Counted from the first letter of the stretch, positions 1 to 8,851 are shown. The stretch: 21,309 bases of DNA from QHXW01 sp035297145 (GCA_035297145.1 DATGZN010000102.1:1-21309); one strand, 5' to 3'. Translations and numbers: made by a program. Notes: generated by a model from the sequence alone, not told the origin.

Positions 1-1
1 G

Positions 2-100
2 ACTCACCCGGAACGCTTCGTCCGCCGCCCTCCCAAGCCGCCTTCTCTCCCTACTGCCGTCTGGATCAACAAGCCTCCGGACCAGGAGAAAGCTCCTTAA
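2..100 (+). CDS. IS3-type transposase (integrase core), C-terminal end only
   Basis: The window opens inside a reading frame that ends with TAA at 98-100. Its 32 visible residues include HPERFVRRPPKPPSLPTAVW followed by INKP. This Pro-rich tail, with xPERFV and a Leu-Pro...Val-Trp-Ile-Asn motif, is the usual end of the DDE integrase-core transposase (OrfB) of IS3-family elements. The catalytic part lies upstream of the window, so intactness cannot be judged. The element's right end should lie between the stop codon and about position 139, where homology to the kinase gene begins; the stretch at 115-134 is the likely terminus, but the left end is needed to prove it. The element abuts a truncated kinase copy, so it probably took part in the rearrangement. 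Confidence 0.65.
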   Translation, partial: THPERFVRRPPKPPSLPTAVWINKPPDQEKAP

Positions 101-127
101 ACTTTCACGCTGTGTGTCTCATTTTCA

Positions 128-415
128 TTGACACGCACCGAGGACGTCCTTAACGTCTTCATTTATGGCAGCTGGGAGGAGCGGGTCTCGCGTGTCCGCA
201 ATAGGGTTGACTTGTCACAGGACATTGAGGAATTGATTCGTTTGACCGACCACGAACGCGCCCGCTATATCCGGGCCAACTACGGACGCGACTGGAAGGA
301 TCCGCATCTCTATCACATGATGATTAGCTCACAAATTGGCATCGAAACCGCCGCATGGATGATCGTCAATGCCGTTAAGCGAAGTATCATCCGTGATTGT
401 CTTGGTTGCCAGTAA
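128..415 (+). pseudogene. 5'-truncated copy of the cytidylate-kinase-like gene
   Basis: From about position 139 the sequence matches, at roughly 90% identity, the last third of the intact kinase gene at 17856-18467. Both encode DVLNVFIY, SWEERVSRVRNRV, EELIRLTDHERARYIR and DWKDPHLYHMMISSQIGIET. The phosphate-binding N-terminal half is absent; transposase-derived DNA takes its place, so this copy cannot be an active kinase. The frame is still open from a TTG at 128, which I regard as accidental. The tail differs from the full copy: the stop after AVKR is lost and ten more codons follow to TAA at 413-415. It lies 47 bases before acetate kinase, the same order as kinase and ackA remnant at 17856-18622. 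Confidence 0.8.
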
Positions 416-462
416 GGACTTCGTGTGGGCCGCCCTTTTCCTGGGAAAATTGGATAGATCCT

Positions 463-1707
463 ATGAACGTCTTCGTCATTAACGCAGGGAGCTCGAGTCT
501 GAAATTCCAGGTGATCGCGACAGACGTTGAGCGAATCAAGCAGGACAACGATGAGCTTTTGTGCCGCGGGCAGGTGGAGCGGATCGGCGGGGAAGCTATC
601 TTCACCGTGCAGAGCCACACGGGCGTCCGCCACAAGCTCACGGCGCCGATCCGCGATGTTTCGGCGGCACTCGATTATGTGCTGCGCTGGTTGGCATCAG
701 ATCGCTCCGGGATCGATGAGATTCGCAGCCTGGGGGACATCCAAGCAGTGGGGCACCGCGTGGTGCATGGCGGCGAGCTGTTTAAAAAGTCGGCCATCAT
801 CAACGATGAGGTATTAAAGGGGATTGAGGACTGCATCGACCTCGCGCCTCTTCACAATCCCAACAACCTGATTGCCATTCGGGCGTTGCGGGAGATTCTC
901 GGCCAGGCGACGCCACAGGTGGCAGTATTTGATACGGCTTTTCACACCTCGATTCCCGAGCACGCTTACCTCTACGCGGTGCCCTATCATCTGTACCGCC
1001 GTCACCGCATCCGGCGCTATGGCTTTCACGGAACATCGCACCGCTACGTCGCGTTTCGTTACCGGGCTTTGCACGGGCTCACCCGCGAACAAACGCACAT
1101 CATCACACTTCACCTGGGGAATGGTTGCTCGGCCGCTGCAATTCGTGGCGGCCACCCCGTAGACACCTCAATGGGCATGACGCCCCTCGAGGGTCTAGTG
1201 ATGGGAACTCGCTCGGGCGATCTGGACCCAGCGATCGTCAACCTGATCGCGAACAAGGAAGGGCTCTCCACACACGAGGTCGAGACTCTCTTGAATACGC
1301 AGTCGGGCCTGCTTGGCATCTCTGGCCTGACCAATGACATGAAGGTATTGGAGGAGGAACTTAAGGAGCACGAGGACCGCCGCGTCGGTCTGGCGATCGA
1401 GGTCTTCTGCTATCGGGCGCGGAAGTATATCGGCGCTTATCTAGCGTGCATGGGCGGGGCTGACGCGGTGGTATTTACTGCCGGTATTGGCGAGCATTCG
1501 CCTGAGATACGCGCGCGCATCTGCACGGGCCTCGAGTGGGCCGGCCTGACGATAGATGTGAGTCAGAATCAACAGATGGTTGGGCGGGAAGGCCGCATCA
1601 GCACAGAGGGATCGAAGCTGCACGCTTGGGTAATTCCCACCAACGAGGAACTGCTGATTGCGCGCGACACAGTACGATGCATTCTGGGAGAGCCACACCC
1701 GTCCTAA
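463..1707 (+). CDS. ackA: Acetate kinase
   Basis: Interconverts acetyl phosphate plus ADP with acetate plus ATP in the cytoplasm; here it would draw ATP from the acetyl phosphate made by the phosphoketolase downstream. The 414-residue length fits the family (about 400). Visible ASKHA-fold motifs are NAGSSSLKF (Asn7), DTAFH (Asp157), RYGFHGTSH (His189), HLGNGCSA, GTRSGDLDP (Arg250), FTAGIGEHS and PTNEELLIARD (Glu395). These correspond to the Asp, His, Arg and Glu active-site residues of the Methanosarcina enzyme. The frame is open 66 bases further upstream, but I chose the ATG at 463 because the protein begins there with the family-typical MNVFVINAGSSS and two fossil copies keep the same start. 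The ribosome site is poor (GGA about 9 bases upstream). The gene is separated from phosphoketolase by 455 bases, so it probably has its own promoter. Confidence 0.96.
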   Translation: MNVFVINAGSSSLKFQVIATDVERIKQDNDELLCRGQVERIGGEAIFTVQSHTGVRHKLTAPIRDVSAALDYVLRWLASDRSGIDEIRSLGDIQAVGHRVVHGGELFKKSAIINDEVLKGIEDCIDLAPLHNPNNLIAIRALREILGQATPQVAVFDTAFHTSIPEHAYLYAVPYHLYRRHRIRRYGFHGTSHRYVAFRYRALHGLTREQTHIITLHLGNGCSAAAIRGGHPVDTSMGMTPLEGLVMGTRSGDLDPAIVNLIANKEGLSTHEVETLLNTQSGLLGISGLTNDMKVLEEELKEHEDRRVGLAIEVFCYRARKYIGAYLACMGGADAVVFTAGIGEHSPEIRARICTGLEWAGLTIDVSQNQQMVGREGRISTEGSKLHAWVIPTNEELLIARDTVRCILGEPHPS

Positions 1708-1792
1708 CGGAAAGCGCAATGGGCTCTCGAACGTAAGTAGAGCTGTTTTGGCCGTCAGTTCCCGGGGTGTCGACGCCATGTTCTTACGCGTA

Positions 1793-1897
1793 CGGATGAT
1801 GTCGCAGCCTTGTCGAGATGAGAGCCAGCCCGCCAAACTCGAAGCATCGCGATCATGGCTGCGCCGAATTTCGGCAGAAGACATAGGCACCTGCTGA
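1793..1897 (-). repeat. Dispersed repeat, copy A
   Basis: On the minus strand this stretch begins TCAGCAGGTGCCTATGTCTT and continues through a GCCGAA/TTCGGC inverted repeat. About 55 bases on it shares GGGCTGG, then CATCTCGA and ATCATC, with copy B at 9972-10084. The first 30 bases are almost the same as copy B and copy C (21048-21084). In the frame CAG-CAG-GTG-CCT-ATG the peptide QQVPMSSAE is read, against QQMPMSSAE in copy B. It may therefore be a decayed coding segment or part of an insertion-sequence end. Orientation is opposite to copies B and C. Confidence 0.6.
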
Positions 1898-2001
1898 CGC
1901 CGATGACATGGATATGATTTGCTGCGTCTCAATGCCCGCGGTAACTCTCAAGTATTAAGGATCTTGCCCACTCTTTCATGCTTCGCTGCGAATGGCCACC
2001 C

Positions 2002-2040
2002 GAATGCGGATTCGCAGGTGAAGCTCGAAGATCCGCATTC
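2002..2040. repeat. Inverted repeat upstream of xfp
   Basis: Perfect 10-base arms GAATGCGGAT (2002-2011) and ATCCGCATTC (2031-2040) are separated by 19 bases, about 120 bases before the xfp start. There is no T-run after it, so it is unlikely to be an intrinsic terminator for ackA. A regulator-binding site or leader-RNA hairpin for the phosphoketolase operon is possible; the role is inferred only from position. Confidence 0.4.
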
Positions 2041-2162
2041 ATGCATAAAGCGCTATTAAGGCACGGAAAGCCAGATCAGGGCATTCGAGCGAAAACGCCA
2101 TCGCAGAGGCCTCCAGAGGCGTTATATCGACCTTAAGTCTTGGGCAGAAGGAGTTTACAAGA

Positions 2163-4598
2163 ATGACACCGGTTATAGAAACGGAACAACGCTCCAGCGA
2201 CTCGTTGAGTGCTTATGGGATCGCACGAACCACGATTTCGGGGTCGCCCCTGAGTCCGTCAGAGCAAGAGAAGATCGACGCTTACTGGCGAGCATGCAAC
2301 TACCTGGCGCTCGGTATGATCTATCTTCAAGACAATCCACTTTTGAAAGAGCCGCTCAAGCCCGAGCACATCAAGAACCGGCTTCTGGGCCACTGGGGAT
2401 CGAGCCCCGGACTCGCATTCATTTATATCCACCTGAACCGCCTGATTAGAAAGTTTGACCTCGACATGATCTTCATGGCGGGACCCGGACATGGCGCGCC
2501 GGGTGTTTTAGGCCCCGGCTATCTCGAGGGCACCTACTCCGAGATTTACCCCGAAAAGAGCGAGGACGAGCATGGATTACGCGAATTCTTCAAACAGTTT
2601 TCGTTTCCCGGCGGCATCGGCAGTCACTGTACGCCAGAGACGCCCGGGTCGATACACGAAGGCGGTGAACTCGGCTATGTGCTATCTCACGCCTGTGGAG
2701 CGGCTTTCGACAATCCGGATTTGATTGTTGCCGCCGTAGTCGGCGATGGTGAGTCGGAAACAGGGCCGCTGGCGACATCCTGGCACATTAGCAAGTTCCT
2801 CAATCCCATTCGCGATGGCGCTGTCCTGCCGATTCTCCACCTGAACGGGTATAAGATCAATAACCCTACTCTCCTCGCTCGGATTACTCACGAAGAGTTG
2901 GAGGACCTTTTTCGCGGCTACGGCTGGACGCCCTACTTCGTCGAAGGATCCGATCCCGGCAGCATGCACCAGGCAATGGCGGCGACCGTGGAACATTGTG
3001 TTGAGGAGATTCGAAACGTGCAACGCGAATGCCGTGAAACCGGAGTGCCACGCCGGCCGCGTTGGCCTATGATCGTTCTGCGTTCCCCTAAAGGATGGGG
3101 TGCGCCGACGCAGGTCGCCGGCCACAGGGTCGAGGGCTTCTGGCGGGCGCACCAGGTTCCATTGACGGATGTTAAGAAAAATCCCGAGCAACTGCAGATT
3201 CTCGAGAAGTGGATGCGCGCGCAGAACCCCGAGGAACTTTTTGACAAAAATGGCCGGCTGATCCCAGAGCTGAAAGAGCTCGCGCCTGTGGGGGAGCGCC
3301 GCATGAGTGCTAATCCTCACGCCAACGGGGGGATCCTCAGAAAGGCGTTACGCCTGCCCTCTTTCAGCGACTACGCTCTCAAGGTGGAACGGCCCGGAGC
3401 GATCGAGGCAGAGAATGTCCCTCCGTTGGGCGCGTTCCTGAGAGACGTGATGAAGCTGAACATGACCAACTTCCGCGTGTTCGGGCCCGATGAAACTACC
3501 TCCAACAAGCTGCAGGCAATCTATCAGGCCGCCAAGAAATTCTGGATTGCCGAGTACTTTCCCGAAGACCAGGACGGCAGCGAACTGGCGCCGGATGGCC
3601 GTGTCGTTGAGATGCTCAGCGAGCACACAATGGAGGGCATGCTCGAAGGCTACCTGCTCACGGGGAGAAACGGTTTCATTTCTTCGTATGAAGCGTTCGT
3701 GCATGTGATCGACTCCATGTTCAACCAGCATGCGAAATGGCTGTCCATTTGCAACCAGTTGTCCTGGCGCCGGGACATCGCCTCACTGAACCTGCTGATC
3801 ACATCCACGGTCTGGCGGCAGGATCACAACGGCTTCACCCATCAGGACCCCGGATTCCTCGACGTGGTGCTCAACAAAAGTGCGGCAGTCACGCGCATCT
3901 ATCTGCCGCCAGATGTGAACTGCCTGCTCTCAGTCGCCGACCACTGCCTGCGAAGTGAGAACTACATCAATGTGATCGTCTCGGATAAACAACTCCACCT
4001 GCAGTACCTCAATATGGAAGCCGCCATCGAACACTGTACGAAGGGCATCGGTATCTGGGACTGGGCGAGTAACGACCAAGGCTGCGAACCCGACGTGGTG
4101 TTTGCCTCGGCGGGCGATATACCAACACAGGAGGCCTTGGCCGCAACGGTGCTGCTGCGAGAGGAATTCCCTGATATCAAAATCCGGTTCATCAACATAG
4201 TCGACCTTTTCAAACTCGAGCCGAACACGGAGCATTCGCACGGGCTGACGGATCGCGACTTCGATTCTCTCTTCACCACGGACAAGCCCATCATTTTCAA
4301 CTTCCACGGCTACCCTTGGCTGATTCATCGTTTGACTTATCGCCGGAAGAACCAGCGGCTTCATGTCCGCGGGTACAAGGAGAAAGGCAACATCAATACT
4401 CCAATGGAACTAGCGATCAATAACGAAACCGATCGATTCAGCCTGGCAATCGATGCGATCGATCGTATTCCCAGACTCGAAAGAATCGGCGGACATGCGA
4501 AAGAAAAATTCCGCAACCAGCAGATCGCGTGCCGGCGATATGCATACCAGCATGGGATCGACTCGCCAGAGATTACCGGGTGGCGCTGGCCGCAATAA
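2163..4598 (+). CDS. xfp: Phosphoketolase (xylulose-5-P/fructose-6-P)
   Basis: Thiamine-diphosphate enzyme that splits xylulose-5-phosphate and/or fructose-6-phosphate with inorganic phosphate into acetyl phosphate plus glyceraldehyde-3-P or erythrose-4-P. The 811 residues match the family's full length of about 800. In order: GPGHGAPGVLGPGYLEG (His110), FPGGIGSHCTPETPGSIHEG, the TPP-binding GDGESETGP from Gly194 with LNGYKINNP following, RVFGPDETTSNK, EGYLLTGRNGFISSYEAF, STVWRQDHNGFTHQDPGF (His560) and the C-terminal NFHGYPWLIHRL. These are the three transketolase-like domains of an intact enzyme. The ATG at 2163 has a clear AAGGAG nine bases upstream. Substrate preference cannot be read reliably from sequence. 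It is first in a tight operon; transketolase starts 22 bases after its stop. Confidence 0.97.
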   Translation: MTPVIETEQRSSDSLSAYGIARTTISGSPLSPSEQEKIDAYWRACNYLALGMIYLQDNPLLKEPLKPEHIKNRLLGHWGSSPGLAFIYIHLNRLIRKFDLDMIFMAGPGHGAPGVLGPGYLEGTYSEIYPEKSEDEHGLREFFKQFSFPGGIGSHCTPETPGSIHEGGELGYVLSHACGAAFDNPDLIVAAVVGDGESETGPLATSWHISKFLNPIRDGAVLPILHLNGYKINNPTLLARITHEELEDLFRGYGWTPYFVEGSDPGSMHQAMAATVEHCVEEIRNVQRECRETGVPRRPRWPMIVLRSPKGWGAPTQVAGHRVEGFWRAHQVPLTDVKKNPEQLQILEKWMRAQNPEELFDKNGRLIPELKELAPVGERRMSANPHANGGILRKALRLPSFSDYALKVERPGAIEAENVPPLGAFLRDVMKLNMTNFRVFGPDETTSNKLQAIYQAAKKFWIAEYFPEDQDGSELAPDGRVVEMLSEHTMEGMLEGYLLTGRNGFISSYEAFVHVIDSMFNQHAKWLSICNQLSWRRDIASLNLLITSTVWRQDHNGFTHQDPGFLDVVLNKSAAVTRIYLPPDVNCLLSVADHCLRSENYINVIVSDKQLHLQYLNMEAAIEHCTKGIGIWDWASNDQGCEPDVVFASAGDIPTQEALAATVLLREEFPDIKIRFINIVDLFKLEPNTEHSHGLTDRDFDSLFTTDKPIIFNFHGYPWLIHRLTYRRKNQRLHVRGYKEKGNINTPMELAINNETDRFSLAIDAIDRIPRLERIGGHAKEKFRNQQIACRRYAYQHGIDSPEITGWRWPQ

Positions 4599-4620
4599 AC
4601 AAAGGACGAAAGGATTCCCG

Positions 4621-6720
4621 ATGAGCGCAACACTCGTGACTCCCGAGGCTTCAGTACGTTCTCCAATCGGTCTGACCAGTATCAACACTATCCGCACGCT
4701 CGCTATGGATGGAGTACAGGCGGCCGACTCCGGTCATCCTGGAACTCCTATGGCCATGGCTCCGGTGGCTTATTGCCTGTGGCAACAATTCCTGCGCTTC
4801 GACCCGCAGGACCCCGTTTGGCCCAATCGCGACCGGTTCGTCCTGTCGATTGGCCACGCTTCCATGCTGCTTTATGCGCTGCTCCACTTGACGGAAGTGC
4901 GGGCCGTGAGCAAGGATTACGAAATTCTGGGGCAACCTTCCGTGCCGCTGGACGCCCTCAAAGCGTTCCGGCAGTTGGATAGCCGCTGTCCGGGGCATCC
5001 TGAGTACCGCTGGACATCCGGAGTAGAGACCACAACGGGGCCGCTCGGCCAGGGCGTTGCGACAAGCGTTGGAATGGCGATCGCGCGGCAGTGGCTGGCG
5101 TCCCGATACAACCGCCCCGGCTTCGACCTGTTCGACTTCAACGTCTACGCGCTTTGCGGAGATGGTTGCATGATGGAGGGCGTCTCCGGTGAGGCCGCAT
5201 CGCTCGCGGGGCACTTGGGGCTCTCCAATCTCTGCTGGATTTACGACAACAACCACATCACCATCGAAGGCAATACCGCTCTGGCTTTTAGCGAGGATGT
5301 GGCCACGCGGTTCATCGGCTATGGGTGGAACGTCACGCGGGTGGGCGATGCGAACGATTTGGAAATGCTCGCGCGTGCGTTCCGAACGTTCCAAAACACC
5401 AACGACCGGCCCACTCTGATCATCGTCGACAGCCATATCGGTTATGGCGCGCCCCACAAGCAGGATACCAGCGGCGCGCACGGCGAGCCCTTGGGAGAAG
5501 AGGAGGTTCGTCTCGCCAAACGGAACTACGGCTGGCCCGAAGACAAGAAATTCTATGTGCCGGATGGCGTTTACGATCACTTCCGCCAGGGGATTGGTAA
5601 GCGAGGCAAGGACCTGCGCAATGCCTGGTTTGAGCGAATTGCCGAGTATCGCAAGCAATATCCCGAGCTTGCCGAAGATCTGTTTCGTATGCAGCACCGG
5701 GAGCTTCCCGAAGGTTGGGACCACGGCCTGCCCGAATTCGCCGCGGACCCGAAAGGCTTGGCAACACGCGAGTCCTCGGCGAAGGTGCTGAATGCAGTGG
5801 CGAAGAACATTCCCTGGCTGATCGGCGGCTCCGCCGATCTGGGCCCGTCCACTAAGACCCGCCTTACCTTCGATGGCGCGGGCGATTTTTCGGCCGAGAA
5901 TTACGCCGGGCGCAATTTCCATTTCGGAATCCGGGAGCACGCCATGGGCGCGATCCTGAACGGAATGAGCCTGGTGAAAGTGCGCCCATTCGGCTCTGGA
6001 TTCTTTATTTTCGTGGATTATATGCGGGGATCGCTCCGCTTGAGCGCATTAATGGAGCTTCCCGTGATCCACATCTTCACTCACGATTCGATTGGAGTGG
6101 GTGAGGATGGCCCAACTCATCAGCCAGTGGAACAATTGGCGCACATGCGCTCCACGCCCGGCTTGATTATGATCCGGCCATGCGACGCGAGTGAGGTTCG
6201 GGAAGCATGGAAAGTAATTCTCCAATTGCACCATGAGCCGGCCGTGCTGGTGCTCACGCGACAAGCGGTCCCCACGATCGATCGCTCCAGATATGCCGCG
6301 GCCTCCGGCCTGGCCCGGGGCGCGTACGTCCTCGCGGATGCTCCGAATGCCGCTCCGGACGTCATTCTCATCGGAACCGGCAGTGAGGTTTCACTCTGTC
6401 TCGAAGCTTACGAGGAACTGACCCGCGACGGCGTACGCGCGCGAGTAGTCAGCATGCCGTCATGGGAACTGTTCGACGACCAAGACTCCGATTACCGGAA
6501 TTCTGTTCTGCCCCCAACGGTAAAGGCGCGAGTTTCCGTGGAGCAGGCTTCGGACTTTGGCTGGGCTAAATACACTGGTGCGGAAGGCCATAGCATTTGC
6601 ATTGAGTCTTTTGGAGCGTCTGCTCCTCTCAAACAGCTGTTGAAGAAATTCGGATTTACCGCGGATCACATCGTTGCCGCGGCGAAGAGTCAAATTGTCC
6701 GGCATAAAGTGCAGAAGTAG
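4621..6720 (+). CDS. tkt: Transketolase
   Basis: Transfers two-carbon ketol units between pentose, tetrose, hexose and triose phosphates in the non-oxidative pentose phosphate pathway, using thiamine diphosphate. The 699 residues cover all three domains: DSGHPGTPMAMAPVAY and GHASMLLYALLHL (His79) near the N-terminus, TTGPLGQGVATSVGMAIA, the TPP motif GDGCMMEG from Gly180, SHIGYGAPHKQDTSGAHG, then the pyrimidine-domain FGIREHAMG with the catalytic Glu439, and DSIGVGEDGPTHQPVEQLAH. The frame is open another 168 bases upstream inside xfp, but the ATG at 4621 is preceded by GAAAGG and starts just before the conserved domain. It sits between xfp and rpiB (gap 11 bases) and is surely co-transcribed. 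It would regenerate phosphoketolase substrates. Confidence 0.96.
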   Translation: MSATLVTPEASVRSPIGLTSINTIRTLAMDGVQAADSGHPGTPMAMAPVAYCLWQQFLRFDPQDPVWPNRDRFVLSIGHASMLLYALLHLTEVRAVSKDYEILGQPSVPLDALKAFRQLDSRCPGHPEYRWTSGVETTTGPLGQGVATSVGMAIARQWLASRYNRPGFDLFDFNVYALCGDGCMMEGVSGEAASLAGHLGLSNLCWIYDNNHITIEGNTALAFSEDVATRFIGYGWNVTRVGDANDLEMLARAFRTFQNTNDRPTLIIVDSHIGYGAPHKQDTSGAHGEPLGEEEVRLAKRNYGWPEDKKFYVPDGVYDHFRQGIGKRGKDLRNAWFERIAEYRKQYPELAEDLFRMQHRELPEGWDHGLPEFAADPKGLATRESSAKVLNAVAKNIPWLIGGSADLGPSTKTRLTFDGAGDFSAENYAGRNFHFGIREHAMGAILNGMSLVKVRPFGSGFFIFVDYMRGSLRLSALMELPVIHIFTHDSIGVGEDGPTHQPVEQLAHMRSTPGLIMIRPCDASEVREAWKVILQLHHEPAVLVLTRQAVPTIDRSRYAAASGLARGAYVLADAPNAAPDVILIGTGSEVSLCLEAYEELTRDGVRARVVSMPSWELFDDQDSDYRNSVLPPTVKARVSVEQASDFGWAKYTGAEGHSICIESFGASAPLKQLLKKFGFTADHIVAAAKSQIVRHKVQK

Positions 6721-6731
6721 ACGAGGAGAGT

Positions 6732-7190
6732 ATGCGAATAGGTATCGGCGCGGATCACGGTGGTTTTCTTATGAAAGTGCAACTCACCAGAAAGCTGGCG
6801 GAGGAAGGATATGAGGTGATCGATTTCGGAAACATGGTTAACGATCCCAATGATGACTATCCCGACTTCGCAATCCCGCTCGCGCGGGCAGTTGCAAGCG
6901 GATATGTCGAGCGGGGCGTCCTGCTGTGCGGCAGCGGCGTCGGCGCATCGGTGGCGGCTAACAAAGTGAATGGCGTGCGCGCGGCGCTGTGCCATGACGA
7001 TTATTCGGCACGCCAAGGCGTAGAGGACGATGATATGAACGTTTTGTGCCTCGGCGGGCGGACGACGGGAATCGAAGTGGCATGGGATTGCGTGAAGAGT
7101 TTTCTGAGCGCCCGATTTAGTGAGGCCACGCGCCACCGGCGCCGCCTCGAAAAGGTGAAGGAACTGGAGCAGAGCGCAGTCGCGAATTGA
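6732..7190 (+). CDS. rpiB: Ribose-5-phosphate isomerase B
   Basis: Interconverts ribose-5-P and ribulose-5-P. The 152 residues match the RpiB/LacAB family. Visible are GADHGG (Asp8, His9), LLCGSGVGASVAANK with the catalytic Cys66, GVRAALCHDDYSARQG, MNVLCLGGR and an Arg-rich C-terminus (RHRRRL) that would hold the substrate phosphate. At the position of E. coli RpiB His99, which opens the sugar ring, this protein has Asp99 in GVEDDDMNVL. I believe this variant is common in one RpiB subgroup, so the isomerase call stands, but relatives acting on other phosphosugars cannot be excluded. GAGGAG lies just before the ATG. The stop overlaps the ribosome site of transaldolase. Confidence 0.9.
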   Translation: MRIGIGADHGGFLMKVQLTRKLAEEGYEVIDFGNMVNDPNDDYPDFAIPLARAVASGYVERGVLLCGSGVGASVAANKVNGVRAALCHDDYSARQGVEDDDMNVLCLGGRTTGIEVAWDCVKSFLSARFSEATRHRRRLEKVKELEQSAVAN

Positions 7191-7201
7191 GGAAAACGAT
7201 C

Positions 7202-8173
7202 ATGACCCTTTTAGAGTCTCTAAAGAAACACACCACTGTTGTCGCGGACACTGGAGACATCGAGGCCATTGCCCGGCACCGTCCCCAGGACGCCACCACC
7301 AACCCGTCACTTCTTTACCAGGCGGCGCAGATGCCGGCTTACCAGCACCTGGTGGACGAAGCCGCGGAACTGGCTTCCGAACGGGGCGGCGGCCATGCGG
7401 AAATGGCTGAGGAGTTTATCGACCGGCTCTTCGTGTTATTCGGATGTGAGATTTTGAAGGTCATTCCCGGGCGCGTATCCACCGAAGTAGCCGCCCGCTT
7501 GAGTTTCGATACGGAGGGCACCATCGCCAAAGCCCATAGGCTCATTTCCCTGTACGAAGCGAAAGCCATAAAGCGCGATCGCGTCCTGATTAAGATCGCC
7601 AGCACCTGGGAAGGCATCCGTGCCGCCGAGATGCTTGAGTGCGAAGGCATTCACTGCAACCTGACTTTGCTGTTCAGTTTCGCTCAAGCGGTTGGGTGCG
7701 CCGAGGCGGGAGTGACTCTGATTTCACCCTTCGTCGGCCGTATCTATGATTGGTATAAGAAGGAACACGGCGGCGCGGAGATTTCACCGGACCAGGACCC
7801 CGGGGTTGCATCAGTAACCCGCATTTACAACTATTACAAAAAGTTTGGCTACAAGACCCAGGTGATGGGCGCGAGCTTTCGCAACGTCAATCAGATTGTC
7901 CGCCTGGCCGGAGCCGACCTGCTCACCATCAGTCCCGAGCTCCTCGACCAGTTGGAGCAGACCGAGGGAATGCTCGATTGTCAGCTCGATCCCGAAGAGG
8001 CCAAAGCATCTGCCGGAGATCGCCTTCACCTGGATGTGAAAACGTTCCGGTGGATGCATAATGAAGACGCCATGGCGACGGAGAAGCTGGCTGAAGGCAT
8101 CCGCAAGTTCCACGCCGATGCCCGCCATCTCCAAGAGTACGCACTATCCCAGATTGCCTCGAAGGTCGCGTAA
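7202..8173 (+). CDS. tal: Transaldolase
   Basis: Moves dihydroxyacetone units between sedoheptulose-7-P/glyceraldehyde-3-P and erythrose-4-P/fructose-6-P through a Schiff base. The 323 residues match the TalA/TalB class (about 317). Motifs include DATTNPSLL, GRVSTEVAARLSFDTEGTI, LIKIASTWEGI with Schiff-base Lys131 (E. coli Lys132), CNLTLLFSFAQA, SPFVGRIYDWY and TQVMGASFRN. An in-frame TTG at 7187 would add five residues, but the ATG at 7202 has AGGAA at a good distance and gives MTLLESLKKHTTVVADTGD, the usual start. It begins 11 bases after rpiB and ends 3 bases before the phosphatase gene. Confidence 0.96.
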   Translation: MTLLESLKKHTTVVADTGDIEAIARHRPQDATTNPSLLYQAAQMPAYQHLVDEAAELASERGGGHAEMAEEFIDRLFVLFGCEILKVIPGRVSTEVAARLSFDTEGTIAKAHRLISLYEAKAIKRDRVLIKIASTWEGIRAAEMLECEGIHCNLTLLFSFAQAVGCAEAGVTLISPFVGRIYDWYKKEHGGAEISPDQDPGVASVTRIYNYYKKFGYKTQVMGASFRNVNQIVRLAGADLLTISPELLDQLEQTEGMLDCQLDPEEAKASAGDRLHLDVKTFRWMHNEDAMATEKLAEGIRKFHADARHLQEYALSQIASKVA

Positions 8174-8176
8174 GTC

Positions 8177-8851
8177 GTGATTGAACCGCGGGCGGTTCTT
8201 TGGGACTTGGATGGCACGCTGATCGATTCGGAAGAGTTCCACTGGATTGCCTGGCGGGACACCTTAGCGAATCGTGGGATTTCAATCACGCGCGAGCAGT
8301 TTCTGTCCTCTTTCGGCCAGCGCAATGATGCCGTCATTTCCCAATGGTTGGGTGCGGCGGCGACAGCAGACCGCATCGCCGAAATTGCAAATGCCAAAGA
8401 GCAACTGTATCGCGATCTGATCCGCAAGAATGGAATACAGCCCCTGCCGGGAGTTGCCACCTGGGTGCGCCGACTTCACGAACAGGGGTGGTTTCAGGCG
8501 ATCGCTTCCTCGGCGCCGCGACTGAACATCGACGCTGTTCTCGATGCTCTGGGATCGGCGAAGTATTTTGAGGTCATTGTCTCCGCGGAAGAAGTCCAAA
8601 GAGGGAAACCGGATCCCGAAGTTTACATAACCGCAGGCTCCCGCGTCGGCACACCACCTGCCCGATGCATTGTCGTCGAGGATGCGGCCGCCGGTATTGA
8701 GGGAGCCCGCAAAGCGGGGATGTGGACTATCGGAGTCAGTCGCCACGCCCAGCCCTTGCCCGCCGATATCGTGGTGCAGTCACTGGATCTTCTGGCAGAG
8801 GATGCTTTTGAAAGGTTGTTGGAAAGCCGGCCCCTTCACTCGTCCGACTAA
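8177..8851 (+). CDS. HAD-superfamily hydrolase, subfamily IA (sugar-phosphate phosphatase or beta-phosphoglucomutase type)
   Basis: 224 residues with all four HAD motifs: WDLDGTLIDSEE (nucleophile Asp10, acid/base Asp12), the Ser of SSAPRLN (motif II), RGKPDPEVY with Lys144 (motif III) and VVEDAAAGIEGARKAGM (Glu168-Asp169, motif IV). The helical cap after motif I has FHWIAW and FGQRND, which recalls the beta-phosphoglucomutase/phosphatase branch. The exact substrate cannot be read. As the last gene of the xfp-tkt-rpiB-tal operon it probably dephosphorylates a sugar phosphate, either to relieve accumulation or to salvage damaged intermediates. The start is GTG at 8177, three bases after the tal stop, with GAAGG inside the end of tal; translational coupling is likely. 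Confidence 0.85.
   Translation: MIEPRAVLWDLDGTLIDSEEFHWIAWRDTLANRGISITREQFLSSFGQRNDAVISQWLGAAATADRIAEIANAKEQLYRDLIRKNGIQPLPGVATWVRRLHEQGWFQAIASSAPRLNIDAVLDALGSAKYFEVIVSAEEVQRGKPDPEVYITAGSRVGTPPARCIVVEDAAAGIEGARKAGMWTIGVSRHAQPLPADIVVQSLDLLAEDAFERLLESRPLHSSD

Larger units (their letters stand above)
1708..2162. other. Intergenic region between ackA and xfp
   Basis: No convincing gene in 455 bases. It holds a copy of the dispersed repeat (1793-1897, reading on the minus strand), an inverted repeat at 2002-2040 and the xfp ribosome site at 2148-2153. Several short open frames exist, but none has a recognisable product. The xfp operon promoter should lie here; I could not pick out a convincing -35/-10 pair. 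Confidence 0.5.

Noticed and set aside
4453..4620. N-terminal extension of transketolase inside the xfp gene
   Set aside because: The extra 56 codons overlap conserved xfp sequence in another frame; the ATG at 4621 has a ribosome site and a normal N-terminus.
4651..5940. 429-codon open frame on the minus strand opposite transketolase
   Set aside because: It is antisense to conserved transketolase sequence; the long frame reflects GC-rich codon bias and shows no protein-family motif.
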